Origin: Theocolax elegans
Lineage: Eukaryota; Arthropoda; Insecta; Hymenoptera; Cerocephalidae
DNA length: 64,000 bases
NCBI GenBank assembly: GCA_026168455.1
Contig: CM047426.1
Span: 32,547,058-32,611,057 of the forward strand
Direction of reading: 5' to 3'
Shown here: positions 1-10,541 of the stretch, in pieces
How the letters are laid out: each line of letters opens with the position of its first letter
How positions within the stretch are numbered: the first letter of the stretch is position 1
Notes under the pieces: generated by a model
Databases searched by the model: none
Told to the model about the DNA's origin: nothing
The model's input: the letters and a program-made list of their open reading frames with translations, nothing else
Translations under genes and position numbers: made by a program

Positions 1-22
1 GATCATAAACAAATATTTTCAG

Positions 23-245
23 GAAAAAAATGGCGAGGTCTCACTCCTCAAGACAGGCGGCCATACGTTGAGGAGGCCGAAAGGTTAAGGGTCATACACA
101 TGCAGGAACATCCGAACTACAAGTACAGGCCACGTAGGCGGAAACACGCGAAACGGGCTCCAGGAGCACCATCTTCACCTCCCTCAGCGACAAATGCCGC
201 AGGCAATAGGCCGAGCCCTGCTGGTACCGCCATTCATCATACTTT
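23..245 (+). CDS. Sox15: Sox15 exon: C-terminal half of HMG box
   Basis: The acceptor is TTTTCAG at 16-22 and the donor is GTAAGT at 246. The exon enters with a split Gly codon (visible bases GA) and leaves with two bases of a Leu codon. It encodes the third HMG helix and the RPRRRK basic tail, then a Ser/Pro/Ala-rich linker. The intron cuts the HMG box just before KKWRGL. Confidence 0.9.
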
Positions 246-1765
246 GTAAGTTTCGTATCTATCGCTCGAGTTCACTTTTATCGATTTATTTTTTTTTCCT
301 TGACGATTGACTTTAACATCACTAGTTATGCTAAATTGTTGATTGGCAAGGCTTATTTTTAGCTAACTAAAAAATAATATAAAAGTTTAACTGGCAATAA
401 TAATCAATTAATTTGTAGTTCATTTTTTTGAATTTATGGTATGTCATAATTTATCGTCGTACCGATATTTTAATATTTATTAGACAGTAATTGTCATAAA
501 TAATCATCATACGTAATAAATTTAAATAAGTATTTTGACTTATCCGCTTATGATGAACAGTTTATGCGTTGAAGTATATAAATTCAACAAACAAATATTA
601 AATATTCATTAGTTTCTTTTGTACAGTGAGAATCAGTTATGCTGTTTTTTTGCAATAATTACTAGTTTATTGAATAGTAACTATACATGCATCTATACAT
701 GTGCACGCAATTATAAATCTTACAGTTATTATAATAATAATTTCACACAATTCATCAACACAATTAAACTCATATCATATGTTAGATATATGTTCTAGAT
801 ATGTATGTGTCAAAAAAATCGTGTAATATTTCAGGTGGTATTTTTATAATGATCTTATTAACGGCAGTAGAAATTTTATGTACACAAGAAGAATGTAATA
901 CATTTTTTAATTAACCGTGTGAACAATAAAAGCGAGTACATAATTTAGATGTTACTAGTTTTAAGAGGAATCCTATAATAAATTAAGTTTCGCATTTTAT
1001 TTGATTTAAATTGAATACTGCATAAAAAACCGCTGCAAATTCATCGGCACGTATAGTATCTTCAAAATTAATATATTGTCCCTATACATATGTAATACAT
1101 TATAATTAATCTTAACAAAATCATCCAACGTTATTAAAATTATATTTATAAATTACTAATTTAATTCGAATGATTATTATTACAAATTAAAATTAATAAA
1201 TTATTATATATCAGAATTTGAATCGCGCGATTTTAAAAAATGTAGAAATTCTGATTACTTGATTCCAATCTTTATATCTGTTTTCGAACATACTTATGCA
1301 TTTCTTAAGACTTTGTATAAAAAAATACAACATGTAGATGTTGAAAATACCACAAAACATGTTTATAAAAAGTTTTAACAAAGATTATTATTTTCAAGTT
1401 ATTGAACATTGAAAACTTATTTTTTTCAGTTTTATTTTCGTACAGCATTATATATCCACTATTATTTTTTATTACCATAATCTTTTTCAGCTCATTTGAC
1501 GAATTAGTTTGAAACATATAAGAAATTTAAAAAAAATTTGATTTTTGACAACTTGAAAACTGAATAAAGATTATTTTAATTAGCCGAATCGAGTAGAAAG
1601 ATTTTCTATTTTGTACAAAGCATCGAATTAATCGGATTAAAAACTATAACATACAAAATTTTCAAAAATAAGTTTTCTAAGAATTGAAAATTTGAAAAAG
1701 GTAAGAAATTTGCATGATTCAGCCCAGCAATATTGCAGCGAAGAATTAAAAAATACAGTTGTATA

Positions 1766-1804
<39 letters not shown>

Positions 1805-3561
1805 GATTATTTTGTAAAACACGTTTATTCAAAGATTCCTCTACAAGAAAACATTACATCTTTTATGAGTTATATGATTCTTGATGTTTACGCGTTAAAA
1901 AAAGGATATATCCCTGATTGCTTTTTGCTTCGTTAAGCGATGAATCGAATGTAATAAAGAAAGCCACACACGATGAATGAAAGTAACGTTGACCAATTGC
2001 AGGTCCAAAATGGAGAATTTCCAGAGCATCCCTCAGATGCCATGGGGAGGGCATTCGCCGATCTCGTCGCTTTATCACCAGCAACAACAGAGTATCCAGG
2101 ATTACAAATCGGAGAACAATTCGCTCTACGGGAGCCCGTACACGCCGATCATTCACACACCCGACATCTCGCCCGTCGCCAGTCCCGAGCCCGACGGTAA
2201 ATCTTTTCTCATATTATAACCGTAAATATGTATGTGTATATACACACAACTATGTACATACGTGCGCACCCCACGACATCGAGGTAACCAAATAAAACAT
2301 TATTATCTACGTATTGCATCAGTAGCTGTTTTCGAATTTCTTTTTTGTCAACTGCATGTTAAATTTTATGTGAATGACAATATCGACCAAATGTATAATA
2401 GTATATTTATTTATTTCAATTGTTCAGTATTATATTTATTAAATATTTATGAAATTTTATTTTATAAACGTTATTTCGATGACACAACAATTGTCGATTT
2501 TAAGTATTTAAAAAGATAAGTGCCGAATTTCGTAACTTAATTATGTACACAAACTTATAACTACAATTATTTGTCTATAGGTGATAATACGCATTTACCA
2601 GTGAGTCAAAATCAAGATCATGAAAGGGATTTAATGGAAGGTACTTCGAAACAGCATAGCGAAATGTCCGAACAAAATAAACGCTATTCTTATATTAATA
2701 GTGACAATCAGTTACACGTTGGAGGTCCGAGCATATCTTCGTGTGCGAATACCGGAGGTGGTTATACGGATACACTTACTTATAAAAAGGTATGATTCGT
2801 ATATTAATAATGCGTTTAAGATTATTTGTCCATAATCAGTATAAACTCAAGTGTTACAAAAAAATTATATTTTTCATGATACTTGAAAAACGTATTGATT
2901 TTGAAATTTTAATGAACGAAAACGACTGTCTCTGATCTGTATAGAAAATTAATAAATTAATACGTGTACATAGGTAAGCTACCTCAACTTTGAACGGCAA
3001 CAGTCAACGAGTATCGCGGTGGGTATCGCGAATGGTATGATGGTGTCGTGTAACAAACTGCGATCCGGTTTCGACAACGTCGGCAGCGTTACCGGCACAT
3101 TCTATCCACCAGTTGCCTCGCCACACGAACAGTCCTTACACTATCCAACGCAGGGCCAGCAGCCTAAATCGTATGGTTCTGTTCAACAGCAGCAACAATC
3201 GCAGCAGCAGGTCCAGGATTCAGGATATGGAAGCGTCCAGTGTGGTAATAGGCAGCAGCAACAACAGCAACAACAACAGTCGATGGGTTTGCGTCCCACC
3301 GAGGGATGTTCAGGTTGGTTCGTCATTTTCATTTAAAATAGAAAAGATAAACAGTTTGCTATGTTTCATTAGAACGTTAAACGCGATAAATTGTAACTTA
3401 TCTCAAAGATTAAATAAAAGTAATAGAATAACATAATAAAAAATTAAATTATTATTATAACTAAAAGGTTGTATTACTATCCAATAGGTGTGACGCATCG
3501 CTATCAAATGTCTCACCATCCAGATTACCAACCGGATAACTCGAACAGCCAACAACAGCAA

Positions 3562-3596
<35 letters not shown>

Positions 3597-4188
3597 ACAC
3601 CAGCAGCACCAGCAGCAGCAGCAGCAACAACAGCAACAGCAACAACAACAGCAGCAACAGCAGGGGCAAGTGTCGATGGTGCACATGGAACCACCTCCGG
3701 GTATGCACGACGAGGACCAGGAGCACGTGATGCAACTTGAGAAGTACTTCAACAAGTACGCCCACCCATCCAACCTCACGAGCGGTGCTCATTCGAGTCT
3801 CACGCCTCAAAATCTCCTCGACAGCAACCATAATTACGCGAGTGACCTGCGGTACTACTCGGCTCAACAACAGCAGCAGTCGCATGTTCAACCAGCCCAA
3901 CAACAACATCAACTGGATCTTGGTAATACCCAGTGCATCATGGACGAGCAGTCGAACAAGGAACATCAGGTTGGTTCCTGCACTCAGATGACCATGGGAC
4001 ATTCTATGGAGCAGTACCACCAGAGTCTCGAGACTTCCAAATATCAGGAACATCAGCAACAGCAACAAGGTCAACAACAGCAACAGCAAAACGTCCCAGG
4101 TCAAAATATCGAGTTGGTACCTAAAACTACGGATGACGATTTTAGCGTGATACTTGCTGACGTGCGAAAAACTTGTTACAGTAGTTAG
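23..4188 (+). CDS. Sox15: SoxF-group HMG-box transcription factor, 3' part (five exons, 5' end outside window)
   Basis: Spliced CDS: 23-245, 2003-2196, 2581-2789, 2974-3313, 3488-4188, giving 555 visible residues and a TAG stop. The phases agree at every GT-AG junction. The first exon opens inside the HMG box ([18 protein letters not shown]) and carries the box end with RPRRRKH, which is diagnostic of the SoxF group (Drosophila Sox15, vertebrate Sox7/17/18). Sox proteins bind and bend DNA in the nucleus. The rest is a low-complexity tail with two poly-Q regions. SoxF proteins usually carry a beta-catenin-binding motif near the C-terminus; the acidic-aromatic stretch around QLEKYFNKY in the last exon may correspond, but it is diverged. 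The N-terminus and start of the HMG box lie to the left. The gene is convergent with oaf. Group assignment is strong; the exact orthologue name is inferred. Confidence 0.9.
1769..1802. repeat. (AC)n microsatellite in Sox15 intron
   Basis: Uninterrupted AC dinucleotides in the first visible Sox15 intron. It produces false Cys/Val and His/Thr open frames. Confidence 0.95.
2003..2196 (+). CDS. Sox15: Sox15 exon: Pro/Ser-rich linker
   Basis: The acceptor TTGCAG ends at 2002 and the donor GTAAAT begins at 2197. The frame continues from the previous exon through a split Leu codon. It encodes a Ser/Pro/Tyr-rich segment that includes [20 protein letters not shown], a low-complexity transactivation-like stretch. 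Confidence 0.85.
2581..2789 (+). CDS. Sox15: Sox15 exon: polar linker
   Basis: The acceptor CTATAG ends at 2580 and the donor GTATGA begins at 2790. Together with the preceding G it restores a Gly codon, then gives 69 in-frame codons with no stop. The product is polar and Ser/Asn/Gln-rich with no recognised motif. Confidence 0.8.
2974..3313 (+). CDS. Sox15: Sox15 exon: first Gln-rich region
   Basis: The acceptor ACATAG ends at 2973; a second in-frame AG at 2977-2978 would be less natural. The donor GTTGGT at 3314 is weak, but it is the only one that fits the phase of the next exon. The exon encodes YLNFERQQ and two short Gln runs. Without this splice the frame would read into a TAA at 3334-3336. 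Confidence 0.8.
3488..4188 (+). CDS. Sox15: Sox15 terminal exon with long poly-Q tract
   Basis: The acceptor CCAATAG ends at 3487; GT plus the preceding G restores a Gly codon. From about 3549 to 3663 almost every codon is CAG or CAA, with a few His codons. Further Gln runs lie near 3868-3909 and 4054-4089. The stop TAG is at 4186-4188. The mixed CAA/CAG usage lowers slippage compared with a pure CAG run. Confidence 0.85.
3549..3663 (+). repeat. CAG/CAA trinucleotide repeat (poly-Gln)
   Basis: A nearly uninterrupted run of CAA and CAG codons inside the last Sox15 exon, about 38 codons with two His interruptions. It also makes false open frames rich in Leu, Cys or Ala on the other five frames. 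Confidence 0.95.
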
Positions 4189-7088
4189 TGTCGTTAGTTC
4201 AATCATTCGAGAGCATTGATCTGAAGCGCCAAGTGGAATCCAGGACTCGATGTTGCGTTACGAGCGATCGGTTGCACTTTGGTGAATTTTTTTTACCGAG
4301 GCATGTTTGAGCGTGTAACTAGAATGTTGGTTAGTAGACAATGTATTTATTGTCCGTGAATTATTCGTGGAAACAAAAATTTCTTGGTTATTTGTACCAA
4401 GTACAAATATTCTCCAAGCAATTTATTTTATGATTTTTATTTAAATCTAATTCCAATATTTTAACGACGTTACGGTAAGAAAACAATTGTTCTGCATTTC
4501 GGGCAGTCACTCGGTAAAAGTAAATAAACCTTTATGTTCGTATTCATTGACAAGAACGAGATATTGTGCTACAACTCGTTGTCGTATTCACGCGCATAGT
4601 TGAAATAAAAATGTAAAATATTTTAGGCAACTCTAAAACTTATACGTAAAAGTATAAATATTACAATTAGTAATAATATGTACATTTCTTTTATAAAACA
4701 TAAAACAAATTATGTAAAATAATGTTCTAATGACATGTTGTGAAACCGAAGGAAAGTTGAGATAAGTTTTTCACGAAGTTTGAATCAAGGCCCTTATTAA
4801 ATGCCTGAAGTATGAAGACGCTTCGTCAAATGTTCAATGTGTCTGCGCCTATATCATTCGATACAATCGATATCTTGTCATCGACAAGAAATTGAGATTT
4901 CGATAATTGTGATTATTCCAAGTTCTGATTCTCATGGATCTCTTCTGGTGCTTAGGTGATATATAAAATCTTATGTTTTTTTTTTCTTTTTTGTACGATT
5001 TAATTTTCGTCAATTTTGTAGATTAATTTAATTATTCTCGAGTGACTTAAAAGAAAAAGGATTGCACTTTTACAAACGCAAAACGAAGTTATTATCGATA
5101 TTGTTTAACAACTTGACGTATACAATTTGTATTTAAAAAAAAGATTTATTATGTACGTGCATATAGAATGTAGGATATGCTTTAGAAAACTCATAAGTTG
5201 TTGATAAAGCAAGGATGCTCCATCCGCTGTTAGCAAAAAACTCAATCTGGAGCAGTAAAACGTTGTACTTATCGAGTATAAAGACATTTATATAAATATA
5301 AAGAGAAAGTTTCATCGCGAATACCTAAGTTTATGTAAATAATGATTGCGAACCTTGCTAATATTTGAACTCGAGGTTACTGATATTTCGACATTATTCG
5401 TAGTAGAGAAAAGCTCCGATTCCTGACATGGCTCCTCTCTGCACACGTTTAGTACTTAAGACAATAATCACACGAAATTATAAACGAGGATTAGATAATT
5501 ATTTTGCAGGATATGAGTCCTGCATATAGATTTTTGGATGTATCTTACAAATAAACAATATTTTCAAAATTTTATTTTTCGATTATTTAAAAACTATTTG
5601 AGTTATTTCAGTAAATGAATCATTTGTTTTGTGTTAAATATGTTTATTAAATATTTATAAAAAAATATGTATATAAATTACATTATTATACATATACAAA
5701 GCATATATATATGTATATATATATATGACATATCATACGAATTCGAGTCACAGACAGTTCAACTGTTTGTTTCCACGTTGTCAATACAATGTCTTATTTA
5801 TATGGCATTTAAAATATTTTTACTAATCTTGGACGTAAATTTACAATATTTTCATGTCATTTTACACTACATCTACTCCTTTCTCATTGTCGGAAGAATC
5901 TTTCGTGGGTATATATTTAATTCGCAATTTCTCAAAGTTGTTTCACTTACAATTTTATACTATCTAAAATTTTGTGTCTTTTTACTTATATACAATTATA
6001 TTTACATATATTCTTTTTTTTTTGCTTTTAATTGTTACACTTAAATCTCAAATTGAATTAACGGGATGTCAGACCAAAATTATAGGGATTTACATCTTTC
6101 AACTTGAAATTTGCATTTAAAATATTGAATTAACATCATTATATTTTAAATAATTTAATAATATACAAACATAAGGGCATGACAATTGACTTTTTTGAAG
6201 AAAAATAAATCATTTTTCTAATAATAATTTTGAGTGATTTTATAAACTTTAAACCCAAATATTATATGCTGATTAGCAATTTAAAAATCTGGGAATATTT
6301 GGGTACACATATATAAGTAAAAAATATATAAGGGCCTAACGTATAGGATTTTTCGAAAAATTAATTTTTTTTAAATATAAGGAATGCCCATTTTCTGAGT
6401 CCGATATCCCCTTAATATTTACAAATACATATGTAATGTTAATTCAATCTGTTATCTATATTTGACCAAAATTGACTTGAATGTATAGTTAAATATAAAT
6501 GTTACATACAATTAGATAACAAAATGCAAGTAGTGCAATACAGGACTACGCAGTTTTAAAATTAACTAAAATTTTAATAGAGAAGTAATTAATAGTATCC
6601 GAAATTCGTACATAATTGGACAGATTTTACAGTCTTATTCAAAATTGTATTCATAAATTATTCTTTCCAGTCTTATGTACTTCAGAAATAATATCAATAC
6701 ATAATATCATTAATAAAGATTCTGATATATATTAGAATCAAGATTCTTTTCAAATTAACATTACTAATTCCAACATAATTGAACTGAATAATCATCATTT
6801 TTCAACCTAATCTTTAATCCTAGTCTGGAATGTATATAAAACTAGTAATTATTAATTTCCAGAGATTCATATTAATATCATAAAATATTTATATTTAAAA
6901 AAGGCTTGTGATTTCATGATCACTTGTAATTATATAATTAATAACTGGTTTTAAATATTTAAATATTTTTACACAAAATATTTCTGAAATGTTTTTCAAT
7001 AAGTTGGTGCACTTATTTTAATTGGCTTTAGACACCGATAATTATTAGAAATATTTAGTGCAAGTTAAAATTAAGATGTTCTTAAGTG
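4189..7088. other. Sox15 3'UTR and AT-rich spacer to oaf
   Basis: The first few hundred bases should be Sox15 3'UTR. Candidate AATAAA signals include 4604-4609, but the cleavage site is not fixed. The rest is AT-rich with a TA microsatellite near 5704-5726. The stretch 6066-6430 resembles 9770-10140 (see the repeat entries). No coding exon is supported. Confidence 0.6.
6066..6430. repeat. Diverged dispersed repeat, copy 1
   Basis: It shares an ordered set of motifs with 9770-10140: GGGAT-TA-CA/CT-TTCAACT, ATTTAAAATAT, CAATTTAAAAATCT, and near the end CATTTT followed by GTC(C)GATATCC. The same order on the same strand suggests two old copies of one element of about 370 bp. No ends or target duplications could be fixed. 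Confidence 0.45.
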
Positions 7089-7399
7089 TCAATCATCCCA
7101 TAAACAATTTTGTTTCATTTTAGAATAGTAGGAGAAAATGAAACATTTCTTACATGTTTTTATACCACACCGGTATGTACTTGGTGCTTTCTTACCATCT
7201 GCTTTGCTTTTACAAAATTTCAGTCCACAAGGATACCAACCAATGCATAGTTCTAAAGAACATGTGCAAGGTACCCATAAGTTTGAAGTATCTGCACACT
7301 TTGATATTAGAGGTAATTTTGTGTTATTAACTAATGGTTGCACAGTTGCAGGAACTGTGAAATTATGTACAGCTAATAGGAGCGCTGCTTCTGACAAAC
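7089..7399 (-). CDS. oaf: oaf exon 4: Cys-rich C-terminus and stop
   Basis: The acceptor TTCAAG ends at 7400; GT completes the split Gly codon. It holds most of the conserved cysteines, including CIGWYPCGLKFC, and ends CLWDD with TGA at 7091-7089. Confidence 0.92.
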
Positions 7400-8370
7400 C
7401 TTGAATTACAATTGAATTAATAAATAAATAGATATTTCAATAAATAAATAATACATTTAATAAAAGTGATCAATCATCTGTGAATTAATTTAAGTAATTA
7501 CCAGGTCTCTGAGCCCATTGCTTTAAATCTTCATATCTAGTAAATGTTGACTCTGCTGCTTCTGCACAAAGACCACTAATATGCTTGGAAACAACATTAG
7601 ATTGGGAAACATCTAGAAATAAGTCCATTGTATAATTGGCATGACCTTTATCTTCTTCAGCGATCCTAATTGTACCAGGATTTTTTTGTCTCAATTTTGA
7701 CATAGCATCAGAAGATATAAAATCCATTTTATAAAAATGATTGACAAAGCACATAGTTTGAAATTGATTCTGTCCTCTTTCTTCTTCACCCAGAACTAAG
7801 GCTTTTATAACTTGCACTTCCTAACAAAATGAACAGTATATGTCATTGCACAAACAAATTGTATACTATAGTAATTATGTTAATTCAAGGAAAATTAGAC
7901 TATGAAATTTATAACACATGACTAAATACTTTTTTGATAGATACAAAAAAGTGAATACTGGACTTACATTTTTAAAATCTACAAGCTGTGAGACTAGAGT
8001 ACCATCAGAGCGTTGAAATTCCAAAGTTATCACATCTTCTGTAATATTGGACGTAATAGTTTCCAGTAAAATATCACCTCCCTTAAATATAATTGTAAAG
8101 AATTAATAAACTTCATAGAAATAGAATAAAAAATAATAGATATTGTATCAAAATGAAACATTAATCCCAATAATCCTAACCTATAACCTTTACTACTGTG
8201 CTATAAAAATTATATTATTAATACAATTTTAACAATAAAAGTAACATACATCAAAAGAAAATTTATAAACTCACCTGATTTTTAACATTTATTAATAAAT
8301 GTGTTATACAAATCCCGCAAAAAAATTGTAGCAGGATCAAAATAACTACAGAAGATTCGAAGAATCTCAT
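7089..8370 (-). CDS. oaf: Out at first protein (secreted, Cys-rich), four exons
   Basis: Spliced CDS on the minus strand: 8370-8275, 8081-7968, 7820-7502, 7399-7089. It totals 840 nt and 279 residues and all splice phases agree. It begins with a hydrophobic signal peptide (about residues 1-23), followed by LLINVKNQGG, the SDGTLVSQLVDF block, KALVLGEEERGQ, AMSKLRQKNPGTIR, a GLCAEA block, and a C-terminal Cys-rich domain with WVPC-C, CIGWYPCGLKFC, YRCGIKTC and a CLWD ending. This order is that of the OAF family (Drosophila oaf, human OAF), and the length is close to the human protein. It is expected to enter the secretory pathway; its biochemical role is poorly known. The start is the ATG that opens the signal peptide. 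Confidence 0.95.
7502..7820 (-). CDS. oaf: oaf exon 3
   Basis: The acceptor TTGTTAG ends at 7821 and the donor GTAATT starts at 7501. It encodes the conserved centre (ALVLGEEERGQNQFQ, KLRQKNPGTIR, GLCAEA) and ends with one base of a split Gly codon. Confidence 0.92.
7968..8081 (-). CDS. oaf: oaf exon 2
   Basis: The acceptor AG is at 8083-8082 and the donor GTAAGT starts at 7967. It has exactly 38 codons in phase 0. It encodes the TSNITEDVITLEF and DGTLVSQLVDF blocks of the family. Confidence 0.92.
8275..8370 (-). CDS. oaf: oaf exon 1: start and signal peptide
   Basis: ATG at 8370-8368, 32 codons, donor GTGAGT starting at 8274. The N-terminus MRFFESSVVILILLQFF is a typical signal-peptide core. 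The exon ends in phase 0 at INVKNQ. Confidence 0.9.
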
Positions 8371-8704
8371 CTTTCCAACGCCATTCAAGATGTAGAAAAA
8401 ATTGCTCCAACACAGTTTATAATTTCCAACACGTCATATCATTGTACAAAATAGCTCAAAATTATAATTTGAGACATTAATTGGATAGATTATAGGATAA
8501 ATCACGTCTTCTTACTTCTATACTTCATCTTTTTCACACATTGTCTTTATTCTACCAACTTTGAAATGCTTATCCACTACACCCCCTAGCAGCCCAGACT
8601 GGAGGCGTTTTAGGTGGGACTTTCAAATTTCAAGTACCAGTGGCGCCACTTGTTTCTTTACTATCGATACAAATATAATCAGCACATTTTATACAATAAG
8701 TGAC
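8371..8704 (-). other. oaf 5'UTR/promoter and 3'UTR of the upstream gene
   Basis: Only 334 bp separate the oaf start codon from the stop codon of the next minus-strand gene. A minus-strand AATAAA at 8551-8546 sits about 155 nt past that stop and is a plausible polyadenylation signal. The oaf promoter must therefore lie in the short remaining stretch or overlap it. Co-transcription is not implied. Confidence 0.5.
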
Positions 8705-8804
8705 TTACGATTTGTGATTTTTCATTGATTGACGATTATTGTGATTTTTTAATTTTTGTTCGACTTTATTTTTCGCTGGTTTTGTCGGTAATTGACTTCC
8801 TTCT
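8705..8804 (-). CDS. Unrecognised protein, exon 3 and stop
   Basis: The acceptor ATTTCAG ends at 8805; the first A completes a Leu codon. It encodes a Lys/Asn/Gln-rich tail of 32 residues and ends with TAA at 8707-8705. Confidence 0.62.
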
Positions 8805-10541
8805 CTGAAATTTAAATAAAAATGTATACTTCTGTTTCGCAGAATTCAATAGATTATTGGAAATTAGTGATATAAGTAATTCTAAATATTCATTTCACTA
8901 TTTTCACGTATTAAAGTAAAGCACATTCATTATTTATTTGATTAACATGTATTTTAATACTAAACTTACAATTCTTCTCTTAGCGACGTCAAAATAGGAG
9001 GTGTCTTTGGTCTTGTAATCGGTTGAATTTCAGGAAGAATAAAATAACGATAAATTGGAACCTAAAATAGCAGAGAAAACTTTAGATTGTTTTTCTAAAT
9101 TTTTCGGAACTTTTATCTATATTTTTTTATATATAATTTAATTTATCAAATCCACGTATAATTGATGTTCTCCATCTGCACTTATGTTTATAACAAAGAA
9201 CATTTTATTAATTATTATTATGTAATAAAAATTTATTATTCAATTTTTTACTTAACTAACGTTAATTTGTATGTTAAGAATGTATTATTGTAATCTAATC
9301 ACTACTAATTTTTTAAGAAAAGATACTTCTTGATGCATTTTTTTATTAAATTATGAAATATTATATAATATATGTAACTAAACATATACTATGTTGCGTG
9401 TAATATTACATTATGTGAATTTAAAAAATGTATAATACAAAATTGATTGAAAATTAATTAAAATAAAATATAAGGGATCGTTGACGGTTACGAGAGTTGT
9501 TACATATATATTAGGTCAAGGTTAATCGTTCCCTTTTGGTCAAGTTTCTGTATACGTTGTCTATTAATCTTTACGCCTACTCTAACACAACCACTGGAAG
9601 CATGAAATGACATTACCAATTCTATGTACTATTTCTCTTTTTTTATAATAATGTTTATAATAATACAATACAAATGATCAAACACATATTTGAAAAAGTC
9701 AACTTGAATGATTATAATGTAAGTATTTCATTCAAATTAAATTTTTGATGGTAAAACTAAAATAAGGGCATGTTGGACCCATATTGCAGGGATCTACCTT
9801 TTCAACTCAAAAATTATATTTAAAATATGAAACTAAAAATCTGAAAAAATTCACAAAGGTAGTTTGAACCACGACGGAGGACTTAACGTTGCGACTTTTG
9901 TGAAAAATATAATTTTTTTAATTAATTTTAAATAAACAAGATTTGGTCGGTAATTTAATAAGCACTATTTCCAACACAACCATTATATTAACAATTTAAA
10001 AATCTAAAAAAAATCATACATATTGTTTAAAGCAAATACAAGAATCTGACGTTGCCAGATTTTTGAAAATAATAATCCATTTTACATTAACACATTATAC
10101 CATTTTTAGGGTCTGATATCCATTAAAAATTACTACATTTTATAATATTATATGTAGGTACTTCGATTATCATAATTTTTACTATATTTTGTAGGAAATA
10201 TTAGTACGTATATAGTAATGTTAAACATAATTTATAACAAAACTTGCTTTTAATATTTTAGTTTTGTTATAAAATATTGTTAAAATTGATAATAAACGAT
10301 AATCGAAGTTGGTACAGTAAAAACGCTGAGAAAAACATGAAAACAAAATGAAAATAAAACTTTACGTTTATATTTGAATTAAAATGTAACTCACGTAAGG
10401 TAAAGTATCATCAAGTTCCAAAATTGGCAAGTCGTTATACAGCTGTGGAATATTAAAATTCTTCCCTAATATCGGTGACTGGAATCCAGTGTCAATGCTA
10501 ACTCGCCTCTTAGATTTTGGCTTCACGCTTTTGGACGTCAT
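8705..10541 (-). CDS. Unrecognised basic 112-residue protein, three exons
   Basis: Spliced CDS on the minus strand: 10541-10395, 9061-8970, 8804-8705. It gives 112 residues and a TAA stop. Phases agree at both introns, donors are GTGAGT and GTAAGT, and both acceptors follow pyrimidine-rich tracts. The N-terminus is very basic with KSKRRVSIDTGFQSP (a PKA-like RRVS site that also resembles a PP1-docking RVxF variant), the middle is Pro-rich with ITRPKTPPIL, and the C-terminus is Lys/Asn-rich. There is no signal peptide, membrane span or known fold. It looks like a disordered, possibly nuclear regulatory peptide; that is inference. The frame is open upstream to an ATG at 10748, so a longer N-terminus is possible, but the added segment looks like 5'UTR. 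I do not recognise the family. Confidence 0.65.
8970..9061 (-). CDS. Unrecognised protein, exon 2
   Basis: The acceptor ATTTTAG ends at 9062 and the donor GTAAGT starts at 8969. Thirty codons plus two bases encode YRYFILPEIQP and RPKTPPILTSL. It is flanked on both sides by non-coding AT-rich sequence. Confidence 0.65.
9770..10140. repeat. Diverged dispersed repeat, copy 2
   Basis: It matches the motif order of 6066-6430 on the same strand (GGGATCTACC-TTTCAACT, ATTTAAAATAT, CAATTTAAAAATCT, CATTTTTAGGGTCTGATATCC). It lies inside the first intron of the unrecognised minus-strand gene. Confidence 0.45.
10395..10541 (-). CDS. Unrecognised protein, exon 1
   Basis: ATG at 10541-10539, 49 codons, donor GTGAGT at 10394. 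It encodes the basic RRVS region and an acidic-hydrophobic patch (YNDLPILELDDTLPY). A possible acceptor, TTGCTTGCAG, about 120-130 bp upstream would mark the start of this exon in the 5'UTR. Confidence 0.65.

Noticed and set aside
1606..1936. Cys/Val and His/Thr repeat proteins at the AC microsatellite
   Set aside because: Dinucleotide repeats open all frames. This is intronic Sox15 sequence.
3403..4206. 267-codon Leu/Val-rich open frame on the minus strand
   Set aside because: It is the antisense shadow of the CAG/CAA-rich Sox15 exon and has no independent start, splice or motif.
7138..7404. 88-codon plus-strand frame
   Set aside because: It is the reverse strand of the last oaf exon, which has clear homology in the other direction.
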